A stretch of 5,303 bases of DNA, taken from contig CASFRQ010000137.1 of the NCBI GenBank assembly GCA_949296785.1, positions 1 to 5,303 on the forward strand. The letters run 5' to 3'. The number at the start of each line of letters is the position of its first letter. Positions within the stretch are counted from its first letter, which is position 1. The stretch comes from an uncultured Alphaproteobacteria bacterium (GTDB taxonomy: Bacteria; Pseudomonadota; Alphaproteobacteria; CASFRQ01; SAAU01). Positions 4,927 to 5,303 of this stretch are shown here, piece after piece. The notes under the pieces were generated by a model. The model was not told the origin of the DNA, did not search any database, and worked only from the letters and a program-made list of their open reading frames with translations. The translations under genes and the position numbers were made by a program.

Positions 4927-5303
4927 TATTTTAAAATCAAGGCCATTTGTTCATGTTCTTCAAGGTATCGGCGCATAAATTCAAAACGGAACGCAGGCGT
5001 TTGAGGGACAAAGCCGAACTCTTTGAAGAAAGAAACCGCCGTCTTTTTTTCCTTTAAAACAGACAGCTCCAGACGCAGAATACCGTCTTTTTTTGCCCAT
5101 TCTATCAAGGCGCGCAACATTAAAGTGGCGATTTCATAGTCAAAAGCGTTATATGAAAAAGCGCAGTCCAAAAAACCGACATAAGAAAGGTGTCGGCGCG
5201 GCAATTTTGTAATGGAGCCGGTCCCCAAAACCTTTCCTAAAATGCATGCTTTCAGATAAAGAGCGTCCGTTTGCTCCTTTATCAGGAAAGATTCTTTATA
5301 AAA
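4926..5303 (-). CDS. GNAT-like N-acetyltransferase, 5' end outside the window
   Basis: The last 125 codons are visible, ending in TAA (4926-4928). The frame is open to the right edge, so a TTG at 5226-5228 is most likely internal: codons upstream of it still read sensibly (ALYLKACILGKVLGTGSI). The fold pattern is GNAT: strand GKVLGTGSITKLPRRHLSYVGFLDCAFS, helix ATLMLRALIEWAKKDG, strand LRLELSVL, then AVSFFKEFGFVPQ, the typical C-terminal helix and GF turn. GNAT enzymes move an acetyl group from acetyl-CoA to an amine on a small molecule or protein. Two usual marks are weak: the R/Q-x-x-G-x-G/A acetyl-CoA loop is replaced by YNAFDYEIA, and the Asn normally before the AVSFFKEFGF helix is replaced by KEKK. 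Substrate cannot be inferred. It is convergent with ampG and not in its operon. Confidence is high for the superfamily, low for activity. Confidence 0.75.
   Translation of the reverse strand, partial: FYKESFLIKEQTDALYLKACILGKVLGTGSITKLPRRHLSYVGFLDCAFSYNAFDYEIATLMLRALIEWAKKDGILRLELSVLKEKKTAVSFFKEFGFVPQTPAFRFEFMRRYLEEHEQMALILK

Noticed and set aside
5226..5228. TTG as the start codon of the acetyltransferase
   Set aside because: The frame stays open upstream to the window edge with GNAT-like residues, and no good ribosome-binding site is placed before the TTG.

Overview
The window looks like a chromosomal piece of a moderately low-GC Gram-negative bacterium, most likely an alphaproteobacterium. 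This is inferred from the style of the proteins: a 67-residue CspA-type protein with the GGKDVFVHISAV core, a TypA/BipA whose G5 region reads YASGKQGWA, and an AmpG-type muropeptide permease, which belongs to Gram-negative murein recycling. There are no phage or IS genes, rRNA, tRNA or CRISPR arrays in view.

Layout, left to right. Bases 1-60 hold a 16-bp direct repeat, followed by the terminator of a minus-strand cold-shock gene (106-309). A 265-bp divergent intergenic region (310-574), rich in AT dyads, separates it from typA/bipA (575-2398, plus), which ends at a clear intrinsic terminator (2433-2468).

Bases 2469-3321 carry no intact convincing gene but are not featureless. About 2500-2845 is a decayed 3' fragment of uvrC (plus strand). 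It has at least two frameshifts, one of them a 7-bp tandem duplication, and an in-frame stop. From 2816 to about 3022 lie three to four diverged copies of a roughly 50-67-bp repeat. From 3099 to 3335 a short frame with a hydrophobic segment is interrupted by one TGA and overlaps a near-consensus promoter (3159-3187).

That promoter probably drives an intact AmpG/PAT-family MFS permease (3322-4737, GTG start), which ends at a hairpin terminator. The right edge holds the 3' part of a minus-strand GNAT-like acetyltransferase (4926 to beyond the window), convergent with ampG.

The genes do not form one pathway: cold-shock RNA chaperone, ribosome-associated stress GTPase, cell-wall recycling permease and an acetyltransferase are independent housekeeping units. 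I found no clearly new biological system. The most unusual stretch is 2500-3335, where gene decay, a degenerate repeat family and an interrupted small frame sit together. All assignments come from reading motifs by eye; no database search was possible.
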